Assembly (NCBI GenBank): GCA_041941305.1
Contig: JBGTQJ010000058.1
Span: 1-62,744, forward strand
Length of the DNA: 62,744 nt
Reading direction: 5' to 3'
DNA from: JANSWP01 sp041941305
GTDB lineage: Bacteria > Bacteroidota > Bacteroidia > Chitinophagales > Saprospiraceae
Under the pieces are notes generated by a model. It did no database searches. It had not been told where the DNA came from and saw nothing but the letters and a program-made list of their open reading frames with translations. The translations under genes and the position numbers were made by a program. This document shows, piece after piece, positions 1 through 9,256 of this stretch. Within the stretch, counting starts at the first letter, position 1; the number at the start of each line of letters is the position of its first letter.

Positions 1-97
1 TTATGCCAAGGGCATCCCTTCGGGGCATTTTGACTTCGTTTCGTAGAACCAATCAACCCTGCCTTTGCGGAGATGATTCATATTTAGATTTGTGGTA

Positions 98-1516
98 CTA
101 TTGAATCTTTAAAGTTTTTAAAGTTTTCGCGCCATCAGTACTGGAAATTCTATAAAATAAAACCTGAGGAATCACTTCTATCAAGTCCACTTTTTGTATA
201 TGTTTACCTTTCTCGAGTTTACCCTGAAAGACTGTTTTCAAAACTTTTCCCTCTTGATTCAACAGCTCAATTTGCACATCACTGGACTTAGAAAGATGGA
301 ATTCAATGGTTTGTGTTTCTTGTGCCGGAGTTGGATAGGCTTTAATTTGATGACTTTGAGTCGCATTTACCATTTCATTGGATGTACCGCCGATTAAAAG
401 AAAAGCAATGTTGCGATACATTTCTATCTTTTTTGTAGTGGAGGTCATTTTGTTGTATGTGAAAGTGGGATTATAGAAACGAGCTTTATCGCTTTCTGAA
501 TAATAAGCAGACATTCGCTCTTTAACTCCCTGATTCAAGATCTGAATTTTAGGCTGTATACCGTCAATCAATTCATCATATTTCACTGCTAATGCTTTTG
601 CGAGATAAAAGGTTTGGCGGTCACTTTGAACCAAGCGCTCAACCAACTTTGGAATGTCGATCAATGCTGTGCTTTTATATTCAGTATAAGCACGATGGGA
701 CTTGAAGTAGACTTTGGAAGGTCCGTTATCGGATTTTTTGTATTTGATTGGCTTTCCAAATTGTTCATCCAATAATTCGCCATATAAAAGCCTCAATTCC
801 GCAATTGCATTTTTATCTTCTTCAGAAATAAAAACTTCCAGATTGTTTCTCAAAACTGCCCTTTCTGGAACAAAATAATTTTTCCATACATTCACTTTAG
901 CATCGTTCAAGGCAATTTGTCGTTCTTCATTTTTTATCCAGTAATGATTCCACAAGCCTGATGCTACACTTTTGTTTCGCTTATGTTTTTTGTACAATTT
1001 GTATTGCTTTTTAGTCAAAATTTCTTTGAAATTGGCAGTCATTACTGCATCTCTATCACCCCTTGGTTCGGTTTCCCAATCCATATAGGCTTTTGTGATT
1101 TGTTTGGCCTGATTTTCATCCAAGCCTAGAAACTGAAAGTCATCAAGGTATTGGCCAAACAATAGTTTTTGGGTTCCATCTTTTCGCAATAAAAGTTGTC
1201 CATCCAGCCTGTCACGATATTGTTCAATCTGTTCCTTTGTGAGAATGTCTTGAATTCCTTGATTTCTGGATGCTTTTACTTTTTGGATTTCCAATTTCAA
1301 GTCTTCATGGTAGAGTAGGGCATCATTTAAAGTAGTTTTTTGTGCTCCGTAGTTGTCATCAAGAGCGTACAGTTGTATCAGCTGTTCTTGTGTCAACTGT
1401 AGGTCTTCGACTATTTCATCGTCATAGGGATTGAATTTTCCAAAATTAGTTTGAGCAGAAATGAAAAGGGGAAGCAATGTGAGCAGTAAAATGCAAGGTA
1501 GCAATTGGGTTTTCAT
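98..1516 (-). CDS. T9SS-secreted protein with LTxxQ-like helical repeats
   Basis: A 472-aa exported protein. Residues 1-21 form a signal peptide ending in ISAQ. The middle is helical, lysine-rich, and carries repeated motifs of the type LT-x-x-Q (LTQEQ, LTKEQ, LTKKQ) reminiscent of Spy/CpxP-like LTxxQ proteins, although the family as a whole is not recognised. The last 80 or so residues form a small beta domain with YPTPAQE, VQIELLNQEGKVL and a final KTLKIQ, which is the layout of a T9SS type A sorting domain; it should be secreted across the outer membrane and the domain removed. The ATG start gives a clean signal peptide. It stands alone; a possible promoter -7 box lies about 107 bp upstream. 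Substrate or partner unknown. Confidence 0.85.
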   Translation of the reverse strand: MKTQLLPCILLLTLLPLFISAQTNFGKFNPYDDEIVEDLQLTQEQLIQLYALDDNYGAQKTTLNDALLYHEDLKLEIQKVKASRNQGIQDILTKEQIEQYRDRLDGQLLLRKDGTQKLLFGQYLDDFQFLGLDENQAKQITKAYMDWETEPRGDRDAVMTANFKEILTKKQYKLYKKHKRNKSVASGLWNHYWIKNEERQIALNDAKVNVWKNYFVPERAVLRNNLEVFISEEDKNAIAELRLLYGELLDEQFGKPIKYKKSDNGPSKVYFKSHRAYTEYKSTALIDIPKLVERLVQSDRQTFYLAKALAVKYDELIDGIQPKIQILNQGVKERMSAYYSESDKARFYNPTFTYNKMTSTTKKIEMYRNIAFLLIGGTSNEMVNATQSHQIKAYPTPAQETQTIEFHLSKSSDVQIELLNQEGKVLKTVFQGKLEKGKHIQKVDLIEVIPQVLFYRISSTDGAKTLKTLKIQ

Positions 1517-1622
1517 AATCGAGACTTTTTATTTAGAGATTAGTGTTAAAAGATGAAAGATGCTCCTATTAAATAAATTGGTGTGTAGCTTAAACAATTA
1601 TTTTTCCTTACACCATTAAATG

Positions 1623-1630
1623 CAAATTTA
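1623..1630 (-). promoter_or_regulatory. Possible Bacteroidota -7 box
   Basis: On the minus strand this reads TAAATTTG, a match to the Bacteroidota TAnnTTTG -7 element, about 107 bp upstream of the ATG of the leftward T9SS-secreted protein gene. A CTTG that could act as -33 lies 14 bp further upstream, a shorter spacing than usual, so this is tentative. Confidence 0.35.
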
Positions 1631-1843
1631 ACAAAAGACCGCTACAAGAAATTCCTTTTCATACCTACCAATCTTTTGTCGATTCTTTTCTAAGCAAAAC
1701 CAGATACATCGGTTCCTACAATGTGACAAAAAGTAGGGTTTATTCCAGCATCGGTATCGCAATGGCAATGGTTCAAAAAGAACCGCATCGAATGCCTTAT
1801 TTAAAGGTTTTTGTAGTGGTTGGTGGGTTTAGGTTGTCAAGTA

Positions 1844-1888
1844 AATTAAAATGAAAATTAAAATGAAAATTAAAATTAAAATGAAAAG
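1844..1888. repeat. Hexanucleotide tract (AAAATK)n
   Basis: Alternating AAAATG and AAAATT units, about seven copies. The same hexamer recurs near 32411-32450 and a related TTAAGW tract at 57676-57742, all just outside genes. Probably grown by slippage. Confidence 0.75.
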
Positions 1889-1906
1889 TAATACTACTTC
1901 AAAATT

Positions 1907-2953
1907 TCATTGAATTGCATTTTTAATAACAGACCAGTATCCATTAGCCAAAACTCCTTTTTCATAAAATTTTCGTTCTACCAATAACTGGTGCATCTTG
2001 GGCAAATGATAAGGCGGCACTGACATGAGCATGTGGTGCTCGCTGTGATAATTGACATGATAAGGAGCAAAAAGGATTCGTTCCAACCAATTGGCTTTGG
2101 TCGTACGGGTATTTTGATAAGGGTCAGTTTGATCTTCCAGAACCGAATGTTCTGACATAGAGCGAATTCTAATGGAGAATTGGAAAGTCGTCAAATAAGC
2201 TCCTATCCATAGTAAATACAACCAGGGAGAAGCCACCAGGCTTAAAATCCCAAAAATTATCAGATTGGCTATGATGGGACCTGTAAGCCTTTCCCAAAAA
2301 ACTTTAAAGAAGGCATTCCAGCTTCTATCCTTTTGTGATACTTTGATGATTTTGCCACCTAAACTGTATTCCAAATAACCCAAATGCATTAAAACCATTC
2401 CAGACAATGCCTTGATTCCAGTTTGCCCGGATAGGTCTCTGACAAATTTTCGGATCATACTTTTACGAGAAGTTGGATAGCCTCTCGTCAACATCAAATC
2501 AGGATCATCTTCCAAACCATTGGAAATGTGGTGTTTGAAATGGTAATCCCGATATGCCAGCATATTATTAAATACCGGATAGGCACCCAACCATTGCCCT
2601 ACAAAGTCATTCAATCGCTTATTAGGCAAAAAAGCATGATGACCAGTATCGTGCATCAAAACAGCACAACCCAATTGCATACCCCCTAAAATGAATAGAG
2701 AAATAATTATGGTAATTGGATTTGGATAAAAGTAAACTAGGGCAAATGCAGCAACTATCCATGCAAAATGGACTAACATACCTTTCAAAGCCAGCCAGGT
2801 ATTTTTGGTAGTGAGCATTTTTCGCTCTTCAGGAGTAAGATATTTGTTAGCTGGGACGATTTGCATAAAATTCGGTGATTTGATTTGTAAAGATAAATCA
2901 TTGTGCCCGCTGGGAGCAACATTATCATAATAATCGTCTATAAATACAACCAA
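1907..2953 (-). CDS. Membrane fatty acid desaturase
   Basis: A 348-aa membrane di-iron desaturase of the acyl-lipid/acyl-CoA type. It has three histidine boxes in canonical order: HDTGHH (101-106), HFKHH (138-142) and HSEHH (303-307). Hydrophobic segments lie at about 58-100 and 210-260. The expected reaction is oxygen-dependent insertion of a double bond into a fatty acyl chain in the inner membrane; regiospecificity cannot be read. The start is uncertain: the listed one is TTG, and the first in-frame ATG (first base at 2866) begins just before KYLTPEERK and would give 319 aa with all boxes kept. Single gene, no operon partner. Confidence 0.9.
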   Translation of the reverse strand: MVVFIDDYYDNVAPSGHNDLSLQIKSPNFMQIVPANKYLTPEERKMLTTKNTWLALKGMLVHFAWIVAAFALVYFYPNPITIIISLFILGGMQLGCAVLMHDTGHHAFLPNKRLNDFVGQWLGAYPVFNNMLAYRDYHFKHHISNGLEDDPDLMLTRGYPTSRKSMIRKFVRDLSGQTGIKALSGMVLMHLGYLEYSLGGKIIKVSQKDRSWNAFFKVFWERLTGPIIANLIIFGILSLVASPWLYLLWIGAYLTTFQFSIRIRSMSEHSVLEDQTDPYQNTRTTKANWLERILFAPYHVNYHSEHHMLMSVPPYHLPKMHQLLVERKFYEKGVLANGYWSVIKNAIQ

Positions 2954-3103
2954 TCTCTTTGAAATCTGTCTTTATCATAGAAATTTCATCTAACAAAGCC
3001 AAAATGTCGTCGAAGTTTTAATACCTTTTGGTAGAAAGTTGTTAAATTCGTGGTGACTTTTTTAAACATTTTAGTCGCTTTCTTTAATTAAATGCGTAAT
3101 TGA

Positions 3104-3325
3104 ATGAAAAACCTGAATACCCGTACTGTTTTAATTACACTCTTGATAGCTGCCAGCCTTTCATCTTATTTTTTCCTGATGACGGAATCTACTAAGATTT
3201 CAAATCAAACTCCAAAGGTTGAGCAAACTGAAGAGCAAGCACAGATGGTATTGCCAGATATTGAGGTTGCGAAAAAGATTTGCAATGTTGTCAGGGCGGT
3301 TCTTCATCCCTTTCAGGAGCGGTAA
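3104..3325 (+). CDS. Small single-pass membrane or exported peptide
   Basis: A 73-aa protein with an N-terminal hydrophobic stretch (about residues 8-26, ending in SYFFLM) followed by a polar, glutamate-rich segment and a short basic end (VRAVLHPFQER). It has an ATG start in AT-rich leader DNA and is followed 28 bp later by a perfect hairpin with a T run, supporting a real, independently transcribed gene. The family is not recognised; it could be a signal-anchored protein or a secreted peptide. Confidence 0.6.
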   Translation: MKNLNTRTVLITLLIAASLSSYFFLMTESTKISNQTPKVEQTEEQAQMVLPDIEVAKKICNVVRAVLHPFQER

Positions 3326-3352
3326 TTCTTGTTTTGAGATTAGTATTTGACC

Positions 3353-3394
3353 AAAGCGGGCTGACATTTGCACAAATGTCAGCCCGCTTTTTTT
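3353..3394. terminator. Intrinsic terminator, probably bidirectional
   Basis: A perfect 18-bp inverted repeat (3353-3370 and 3373-3390, core GCGGGCTGACATTTG) with T residues on the plus-strand side and A residues before it. It lies between the converging ends of the small peptide gene and the large adhesin gene, so it can serve both. Confidence 0.9.
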
Positions 3395-3418
3395 GACTGC
3401 TTCCTTGTCAACAATCCT

Positions 3419-6400
3419 TTATCGAACTACGGAAAGATCTCCACGGAATAATTCGGTTTCATTATCTCTAAATAAAATTTCCGCAAAATAAACATATACT
3501 CCACTGTTCACTTTTTCATTCAAAAAGCGTCCGTCCCATCCATTATTCAAATCTTCTGGTTGGAAATTTTCTGCTTCAAATACCAAAGCACCATTTCGAT
3601 CAAAAATCCTTAGCATTTTGACTTCTACAACATCAGAGCCTCCATAAATGGTGAAGATGTCGTTCAAGCCATCATCATTGGGGCTAAAAGCATTTGGAAT
3701 ATAAACCCTTCGAATTTTATTGACATCAATATTGATTATATCTGTTTCTGTACAGGCGGTCAACTCATCTAGAACCGTAATCTCAACTGTCATAGAGTTG
3801 GGAGGGTAGAAAGACTGTACTGGGCAATCTGGGCAGGAGAAGAAATTGGCAGGCTCCCAGGAGTATATTAAATTTGGAATATCTGTTGCAGCGGATCCGT
3901 CCAGGACAATAGAATCGCCCAAAAGCACTTCAATATCTGGCCCTAGATCGATGGTTAAATTTGGGGTGCCTTCAACGAAAATATCGAAAGTTTTGATGCA
4001 ACCCCCTGCATCTTGTACATACAAAGTATATGAACCGCCAGAAAGTCCATCAAATAATGGATCAGGAGAATAAATGTCCCCATGCAGTGAATACACAAAA
4101 GGAGATACTCCTCCTGAAACATTTTCAATGCCAATAGTCCCATTAACTCCTCCATCTTCACAGGTTTCGCGACTCGTAAAATAGGTCAAATCCATTTCGA
4201 GGGGTTCAGATACTGTAATGCTATTTACCGCAGAACAGCCCAATTCATTGGTCACCGTAACGGTATAAACCCCAACACCAATGTTATCAATACTTTGCCC
4301 GAATTCACCATTGCTCCATAGGTAGGTGAAACTGTTTCCCGGACCTGCAATTTGAGCTTCCAGGATTGCATCTGCATTGCCATGACATGTAATGGCTTGA
4401 CTTTCAATTATTTGAACTGAGACCGGCTCACTTGGTTCAGTGATTGTTACAGAAGAGGTTCCTGTGCATCCGTCATCATTTTGGACTGTCACCATGTATG
4501 TACCCTGAGTCAATCCGGAAATGGTTTGTCCGGTGCCTCCATTATCCCAATCGAAATCAATGGGATTGCCGTTGGTTGTTACAGTTGCCTGTCCATCATT
4601 TCCTCCAATACAGGAAACGGACTGCAATTCCATTGCCTGAACAATAAATTCTGCGGGTTCTGTAATTTCAAAAGTAAAAACATCCTGACATTGGTTCGCA
4701 TCCTCTATTACGATGTCATAGAATCCGGCACATAAACCATTTTGGGTATTGCCAGAGCCTCCTGAAGACCAGGAAAGTTGATAAGGAGCTGTACCACCAG
4801 ATGGGACAAGAGCCAGAAATCCATCACATAGCCCAAAGCAACTTGCATTTTGGATATTTCCAATGGCTATATCAAGAGCCGCCGGTTCTAAAACATCAAT
4901 GCTGACAATCGTATCAAAATGATTGTCCATAATTGAAATGAAATAGGTTCCGGCAGTCAAATTATCAAATGTTACGTCTACATTGTCTGCAGGGATGCTG
5001 CCTGCACCACTGATGCTCATATCCGATTTTTCCCATGCAAAAGTATAAGGTGGTTCACCAGAGAAGGCAGTCAAGGTGACCATACCGTCATTATCGCCAA
5101 AGCAATCCAAGGTATCACCAGTAACTATGGGTATGAAATCTTCAATAAAAGGCATGACAAAGCAGGTATCATCTTCACAACCATTGGTATCTACTATTGT
5201 GACACAATAATTGTCTCCTCCAACTAAATTGGTGTTAGTAGCTCCAATATGTCCATCAGACCAAATGAAACTGTAAATACCTGTTCCTCCCGTTCCAGTA
5301 GCAGTCACTATTCCATCTGCATTTCCTTGTCCAGTTGCAAGTTGTTCAATAGACACATCCACCATAATTTCATCTAATACCTGCAAATCTGTATTTACAA
5401 TGCTGTCGCAGCCATTGGGAAGAATAATAGTATCCGAATACATTCCCGTCTGTGTGTATATTGAAGAGCCAACTATCAAACTTTCCCCATCGCAACGCAC
5501 GACCATTTGATCAGTTACTGGAGTGTCGTCTCCCAAATCAGTAACCCGAAAATCAAATACGCCTACATTATTCTGATTGGCGGCCCCATCAATGACTACG
5601 TAATATCTGGAATTGGGATCCAGGCAGGAAAGCTCAATTGTAGCATCCAATCCAGGTGGGTCAACACCAGCAGAAACCTGTGTCAAGCCTCCCAGACAAC
5701 CACCTGGACCCTCAAAAACTGCCATTTGAATATCCAGTGGAAGATTGGCACTTAAATTCCCAAAAGCTTGCACATTTACATGACCGGAAGTAGGAGGGGT
5801 AAAAGCAAACCAAACAGAAGTTTGTGTACCAAAACCATTGACAGGAGGGTCATCTATACTGCCAGCGCAAAAATTGGTTTGTAGGGTCGCTTCAACAAAA
5901 CTGCCATCTGGAACGATTCCCATTTCCAAAGCATCACAAATTAAATCGCCTGCCTCAGTAGTACCATAATCGGTCACCTCTATTCCAAACCAACCATTGA
6001 GTTCATCCGCTGAATCAGAAGAACCATCCACTAAAATCCAATAATTGGTATTGGGCTCAAGACAAGGTGCCAGAACGAGTTCATCATCATCAGTTGGGTC
6101 GTGAAATGCACTTATTAGATTGTAATTTCCAGTGCAGGAATTATCATCCGTTTCATAAACTGCCAGTTGCAGTTTGATTAAATCGCCTATTCCCGAAGGA
6201 TCGCTATTGGCAAATACTTGTATGGTTGAACCAGGATTTGGACCTGTTGTGAATTGAAACCAGGTGCCGACATCGTTGTTCCAAAAAGTACCAGAATTGG
6301 TAGGATTTGGTTCATTATTAGGCGTTCCGCAATAGTTGGAAAATAAACTTTGACTGCCATCCCCAATGGTACTGGATTCAGGCAATACGCCCAGGTCAAT

Positions 6401-6922
6401 CGCATCACAGGGTAAATCATTAATTCCAGCCGGGAATCCACTCAAATCGATTGTAAAATTTATTTCCCCATCAGAAGCCATTCCATCAGGCAATTCTAGC
6501 AAGAAAGTGCCAGAGCCAGTTGGTGGTAGTGGAAAGTCTCCACAAAGTTCCACCAAACAATCTTCATTAACATCACAATTGATAAAGGGATTGGGGTCAT
6601 TTTCAAAAGCCCTTAAACAAATTTGTAGCGTTGGGGGGATATCGGTGACACATTGAAAAACTTCATTGTATTGAAGGTTGGGAAAATCATTGAAACAATT
6701 GCCATTGGAAGGATAGGAGACCCATCCCGCATTTTGAACATTGACACTAAACAAAGGATCTGGAGCACTTAAAACATCTGTACAGGTAGTGGTTACAAAT
6801 CCGTCATTCACAGTTACTTGAATAGTGACTTGTGCCTCAAGAACAGTACTTGAAAAAACCAATACCAATAATAAGTATAACAGTTTCGAATAGCAATTTT
6901 TGAAAGAAGTGAATTTGCTCAT
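3419..6922 (-). CDS. Gliding-type surface adhesin with SprB-like repeats and T9SS type B C-terminus
   Basis: An 1167-aa surface protein. A signal peptide covers residues 1-31. Two PPC-like beta domains follow (about 170-320 and 328-470), each starting CDA-(I/L)-(D/E) and holding the NYWILVDG / RYYVVIDG strand. Residues about 520-985 are a chain of SprB-type repeats with motifs such as CFGDNDGMVTL, GGTAPYQLSWSSG and AGFYDIVIEDANQC. A PKD/Ig-like segment (LGPDIEVLLGDSIVLDGS) precedes the gliding motility-associated C-terminal domain (about 1070-1167: IPNAFSPNDDGLND, FDRNGALVF, NGWDGR, GVYVYFAEI), the CHU_C/T9SS type B sorting signal. Expected role: surface adhesin exported by T9SS. Cysteine pairs in the repeats suggest disulfides. 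Single transcription unit; ligand unknown. Confidence 0.93.
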   Translation of the reverse strand: MSKFTSFKNCYSKLLYLLLVLVFSSTVLEAQVTIQVTVNDGFVTTTCTDVLSAPDPLFSVNVQNAGWVSYPSNGNCFNDFPNLQYNEVFQCVTDIPPTLQICLRAFENDPNPFINCDVNEDCLVELCGDFPLPPTGSGTFLLELPDGMASDGEINFTIDLSGFPAGINDLPCDAIDLGVLPESSTIGDGSQSLFSNYCGTPNNEPNPTNSGTFWNNDVGTWFQFTTGPNPGSTIQVFANSDPSGIGDLIKLQLAVYETDDNSCTGNYNLISAFHDPTDDDELVLAPCLEPNTNYWILVDGSSDSADELNGWFGIEVTDYGTTEAGDLICDALEMGIVPDGSFVEATLQTNFCAGSIDDPPVNGFGTQTSVWFAFTPPTSGHVNVQAFGNLSANLPLDIQMAVFEGPGGCLGGLTQVSAGVDPPGLDATIELSCLDPNSRYYVVIDGAANQNNVGVFDFRVTDLGDDTPVTDQMVVRCDGESLIVGSSIYTQTGMYSDTIILPNGCDSIVNTDLQVLDEIMVDVSIEQLATGQGNADGIVTATGTGGTGIYSFIWSDGHIGATNTNLVGGDNYCVTIVDTNGCEDDTCFVMPFIEDFIPIVTGDTLDCFGDNDGMVTLTAFSGEPPYTFAWEKSDMSISGAGSIPADNVDVTFDNLTAGTYFISIMDNHFDTIVSIDVLEPAALDIAIGNIQNASCFGLCDGFLALVPSGGTAPYQLSWSSGGSGNTQNGLCAGFYDIVIEDANQCQDVFTFEITEPAEFIVQAMELQSVSCIGGNDGQATVTTNGNPIDFDWDNGGTGQTISGLTQGTYMVTVQNDDGCTGTSSVTITEPSEPVSVQIIESQAITCHGNADAILEAQIAGPGNSFTYLWSNGEFGQSIDNIGVGVYTVTVTNELGCSAVNSITVSEPLEMDLTYFTSRETCEDGGVNGTIGIENVSGGVSPFVYSLHGDIYSPDPLFDGLSGGSYTLYVQDAGGCIKTFDIFVEGTPNLTIDLGPDIEVLLGDSIVLDGSAATDIPNLIYSWEPANFFSCPDCPVQSFYPPNSMTVEITVLDELTACTETDIINIDVNKIRRVYIPNAFSPNDDGLNDIFTIYGGSDVVEVKMLRIFDRNGALVFEAENFQPEDLNNGWDGRFLNEKVNSGVYVYFAEILFRDNETELFRGDLSVVR

Positions 6923-7114
6923 GCAAAAAGGTTTGTGTTCTCCCGGAATTTGGTTAAGGGGTTTGGGACAAAATAACCTAACTTCCTAAACTTTAAAATA
7001 GTTATTTGAAGCAGGTTATTAATACCTAAAGCCCTAAAACGAAATTAACAATTAGCATAGTATTTAGGGAAAGAATAGGAGACAGTGAAAGCTTGTACAT
7101 TCGAAAACTGTTTT

Positions 7115-7162
7115 AATCTCTCAATCTCTCAATCTCTCAATTTCTCATTTTCTCAATCTCTC
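7115..7162. repeat. Octamer tract TCAATCTC
   Basis: About six imperfect copies of an 8-base unit (CTCAATCT, later CTCATTTT). Looks like simple slippage; no link to a gene seen. Confidence 0.7.
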
Positions 7163-7246
7163 CCTTAAGTGTATACAGTTTTTAGAGTCCTTTTACCCAA
7201 AATTTGCATACCATGTTTTTCGAATTTCGCAAATTTATAAAAACCT

Positions 7247-7333
7247 TAGAAGCTGTTTAGATTTTGACTTTTCTTCATTTGAGAAGTATTTTTCTGTCAA
7301 ATGATAAATTGCGATAAATTTTATCAGCTTCTA
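7247..7333. repeat. Short copy of MITE-like inverted-repeat element
   Basis: Ends TAGAAGCTG and CAGCTTCTA form a terminal inverted repeat of 87 bp total. The left 56 bases match the reverse complement of the right arm of the element at 45594-45769 at 50 of 56 positions by eye (shared block TATTTTTCTGTCAAATG). It appears to be an internally deleted copy. Confidence 0.7.
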
Positions 7334-7476
7334 TTGCTTACAATTTCGAAGATACCAGGTTGAACAGATTCGCTGTTTTGCCATAATTAATCTGTTGTTT
7401 CCTTTTTGGTAACTGCTTAATAAAGGCTTAAGAACGCTTTTCCATCCTTTCCCCATCTTTTTTCCAACCTCTTTTT

Positions 7477-7509
7477 TTTGCTTATCATGCGATGCCAGGC
7501 ATAACTTTG
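7477..7509 (+). promoter_or_regulatory. Bacteroidota-type promoter for the secreted protein / LuxR pair
   Basis: TTTG at 7477-7480, 21-bp spacer, then TAACTTTG at 7502-7509, matching the Bacteroidota housekeeping consensus TTTG...TAnnTTTG. Transcription would begin near 7516, about 40 bp before the ATG at 7555. Confidence 0.65.
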
Positions 7510-7554
7510 GGTTATTAGACTTTATTCCAAAACCAGATCAAAAAATCTGAAATC

Positions 7555-7941
7555 ATGAAAATCAAATTATCTTTTCTATTTTTCATCGCTGCTTTTTTCA
7601 ATACCAATTTGTTGGCGCAAGAACCAGTAGATAAAGTAGATGCAACACTCGACCTGGATGGCTCTTCTTTCAAAAAAGAATACAAGGTTGAAGTAAAAGA
7701 GGGAACTGAATATTTAACGCTGCGTGTAGAAGGCACTGTTTCTGGTGGACAGTTGAAAGTTTGGATAGAAAACCCCAAAGGATTTAAATGTCAAAATATT
7801 ACGCTAAAAGCCAATAAAGGAGGCAAATCCAAAGGAACCATGGAGGAAGTGAACGGACCTCCGGATCCTGGTATTTGGACACTCTGTGTGGAAAATAAAA
7901 ATTCGAATGGCAAGGTAGAAGTATTTGTTAAAACAGAATAA
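7555..7941 (+). CDS. Small secreted beta-rich protein upstream of LuxR regulator
   Basis: A 128-aa protein with a signal peptide (about 1-22, ending LLAQ). The mature part is short, beta-strand-rich and lysine-rich (TLRVEGTVSGGQLKVWIENP, then GPPDPGIWTLCVENKNSNGKVEVFV). The pattern of a trailing GxWtl-V sheet resembles small jelly-roll or PPC-like domains, but no named family is claimed. It has its own strong promoter and lies 19 bp ahead of the membrane LuxR gene, so the two are probably co-transcribed; it may be the ligand, partner or target of that regulator (inference). Confidence 0.8.
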   Translation: MKIKLSFLFFIAAFFNTNLLAQEPVDKVDATLDLDGSSFKKEYKVEVKEGTEYLTLRVEGTVSGGQLKVWIENPKGFKCQNITLKANKGGKSKGTMEEVNGPPDPGIWTLCVENKNSNGKVEVFVKTE

Positions 7942-7960
7942 GTGTAGAAAATTCAAATAA

Positions 7961-8986
7961 ATGCGAGCAATACAATGGTTTATTTTCTTTTGTCTTCCTG
8001 TCACCCTGGTTGCAGATTATCGAATTGAGGGGTATTTGCATATTTCAGAAGCATGGGCACCTAGGGTATATCTCTCAGCAATCAATTCCTACGATGATTT
8101 GAATGCGGTTTCAGAGGATTTTATTTTGAATAGTGCTTCATTAAAGGAAGATGGAAGTTTTGTTTTAATTGGAAATAATCTGCCACCTGAACCAAGGTTG
8201 TATCGATTGCACATTTGCAAAAAGGGAGATCCCCCTGCTACCATAATTATTGGAGGTAAAGAGGAGAATCATGTCCATTTTGTTATGAATGGCGAGTCCA
8301 AATTGGTGTTGACAAATAAGGGCAATGACTTATTCAAAGATTTGAAAATTCAAAATGATAACGCAAATGAAGTGCTTTGGAAATTGAAAAGACTGATAAA
8401 GAACTGGAAGTCAAAGGGCGGGGCTTCTTCTCAAATTAGTCGGGAATACGATTTTATTCAATACCAAAATGACCTTAGGAACTTTTCAGATACCTGCCAA
8501 ATTGAAGTCGTTACCTTTTTGGCGATTCATTATTTGGATATGCAAACAGACTTTCAAAAGCAGGCTGATTTCTACAAAAAAAGCTACCGAAAATGGCACA
8601 GGAAGGGAGCGCAGTCTCATTATTTTCAGGCATTTGAACAACAGTTGTCATTTTTGACATTTCAGGATAGAGATAGTTCCGATGCATTGTCAAAATGGAT
8701 GCTTGGTGGATTTTTAATGATTATAATCAGTCTAGGCATCATTTATTATCAAAGGAAACAAGGACAGACCAATAAACGCCACAAAAAAACAATTGAACAT
8801 TTATCCATTCAGGAGCGCAGGGTTTTTCAATTCCTAGTACAGGGAAAAACCAACAAAGAGATTTCAAATGAATTAAATATTGGAATAAGTACCGTAAAGT
8901 CACATGTACACAATATTTTTTCAAAACTGAATGTCAAATCGCGAAAGGAAATAGCCCGTTTTGAATCTATCACGTCATCAACATAA
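7961..8986 (+). CDS. Membrane-spanning LuxR-type regulator with exported N-terminal domain
   Basis: A 341-aa protein with reversed-receptor architecture: signal peptide (about 1-18), a periplasmic region (about 19-240) whose start (IEGYLHISEAW...VYLSAI, SLKEDGSFVLIGN) resembles the DUF4369 beta domain often seen at the start of Bacteroidota thiol-disulfide proteins, one transmembrane helix (about 246-264), then a cytoplasmic GerE/LuxR helix-turn-helix (about 281-335: LSIQERRVFQFLVQGKTNK, ISTVKSHVHNIFSKLNVKSR). No receiver or kinase domain is present, so it should act as a one-component transmembrane transcription factor. The spacing of 19 bp from the upstream secreted-protein gene indicates an operon. 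The ligand is unknown; the DUF4369 call is tentative, the TM and HTH calls are strong. Confidence 0.88.
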   Translation: MRAIQWFIFFCLPVTLVADYRIEGYLHISEAWAPRVYLSAINSYDDLNAVSEDFILNSASLKEDGSFVLIGNNLPPEPRLYRLHICKKGDPPATIIIGGKEENHVHFVMNGESKLVLTNKGNDLFKDLKIQNDNANEVLWKLKRLIKNWKSKGGASSQISREYDFIQYQNDLRNFSDTCQIEVVTFLAIHYLDMQTDFQKQADFYKKSYRKWHRKGAQSHYFQAFEQQLSFLTFQDRDSSDALSKWMLGGFLMIIISLGIIYYQRKQGQTNKRHKKTIEHLSIQERRVFQFLVQGKTNKEISNELNIGISTVKSHVHNIFSKLNVKSRKEIARFESITSST

Positions 8987-9180
8987 TACATCTTGAACCC
9001 CCGACCTGCAAAAAAATGAGGTTTGAAAGGAAAGGTTCCGTTAAAGGTTTCTTTGGCTGCTATCATTTCTAATTGTCTTATTGGCTTTTGTATTTAAATC
9101 CTAATTTTACGAACAATTTGAATTTTAGAGGCAATATTTGAGAAATTAATATAGCCTTGGTTTCTGTTGATAAATTATTT

Positions 9181-9227
9181 TTGCTGGTTGCTGGTTGCTA
9201 GCGTTCTGGTTCCAGAACCCAGAACTA
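9181..9227. repeat. Heptamer-like tract (GGTTGCT) plus GTTCTGG palindrome
   Basis: Three GGTTGCT-type heptamers run into a GTTCTGGTTCCAGAAC hairpin. Related tracts occur at 28134-28262, 33591-33659, 40202-40265 and 60822-61090. It sits directly upstream of the dehalogenase gene. Confidence 0.65.
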
Positions 9228-9256
9228 CCTATCATATTTAGCCTAAAATAATAACT

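Larger units (their letters stand above)
1517..1906. other. Intergenic region with hexamer repeat
   Basis: About 390 bases without a convincing gene. It holds a possible promoter box for the leftward gene (near 1623-1630) and an AT-rich hexanucleotide tract at 1844-1888. Nothing else recognised. Confidence 0.6.
6923..7554. other. Intergenic region with octamer tract, MITE-like relic and promoter
   Basis: About 630 bases between divergently transcribed genes. It contains a CTCAATCT-type tract (7115-7162), a short relic of the AGAAGCTG element (7247-7333) and a strong promoter for the rightward pair (7477-7509). No ORF supported. Confidence 0.7.

Noticed and set aside
1..97. Terminator-like GGGCATCCCTT hairpin at the window edge
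   Set aside because: The structure (ATGCC-AAGGG / CCCTT-GGCAT) is visible but its left context is cut off, so it is not called as a feature.
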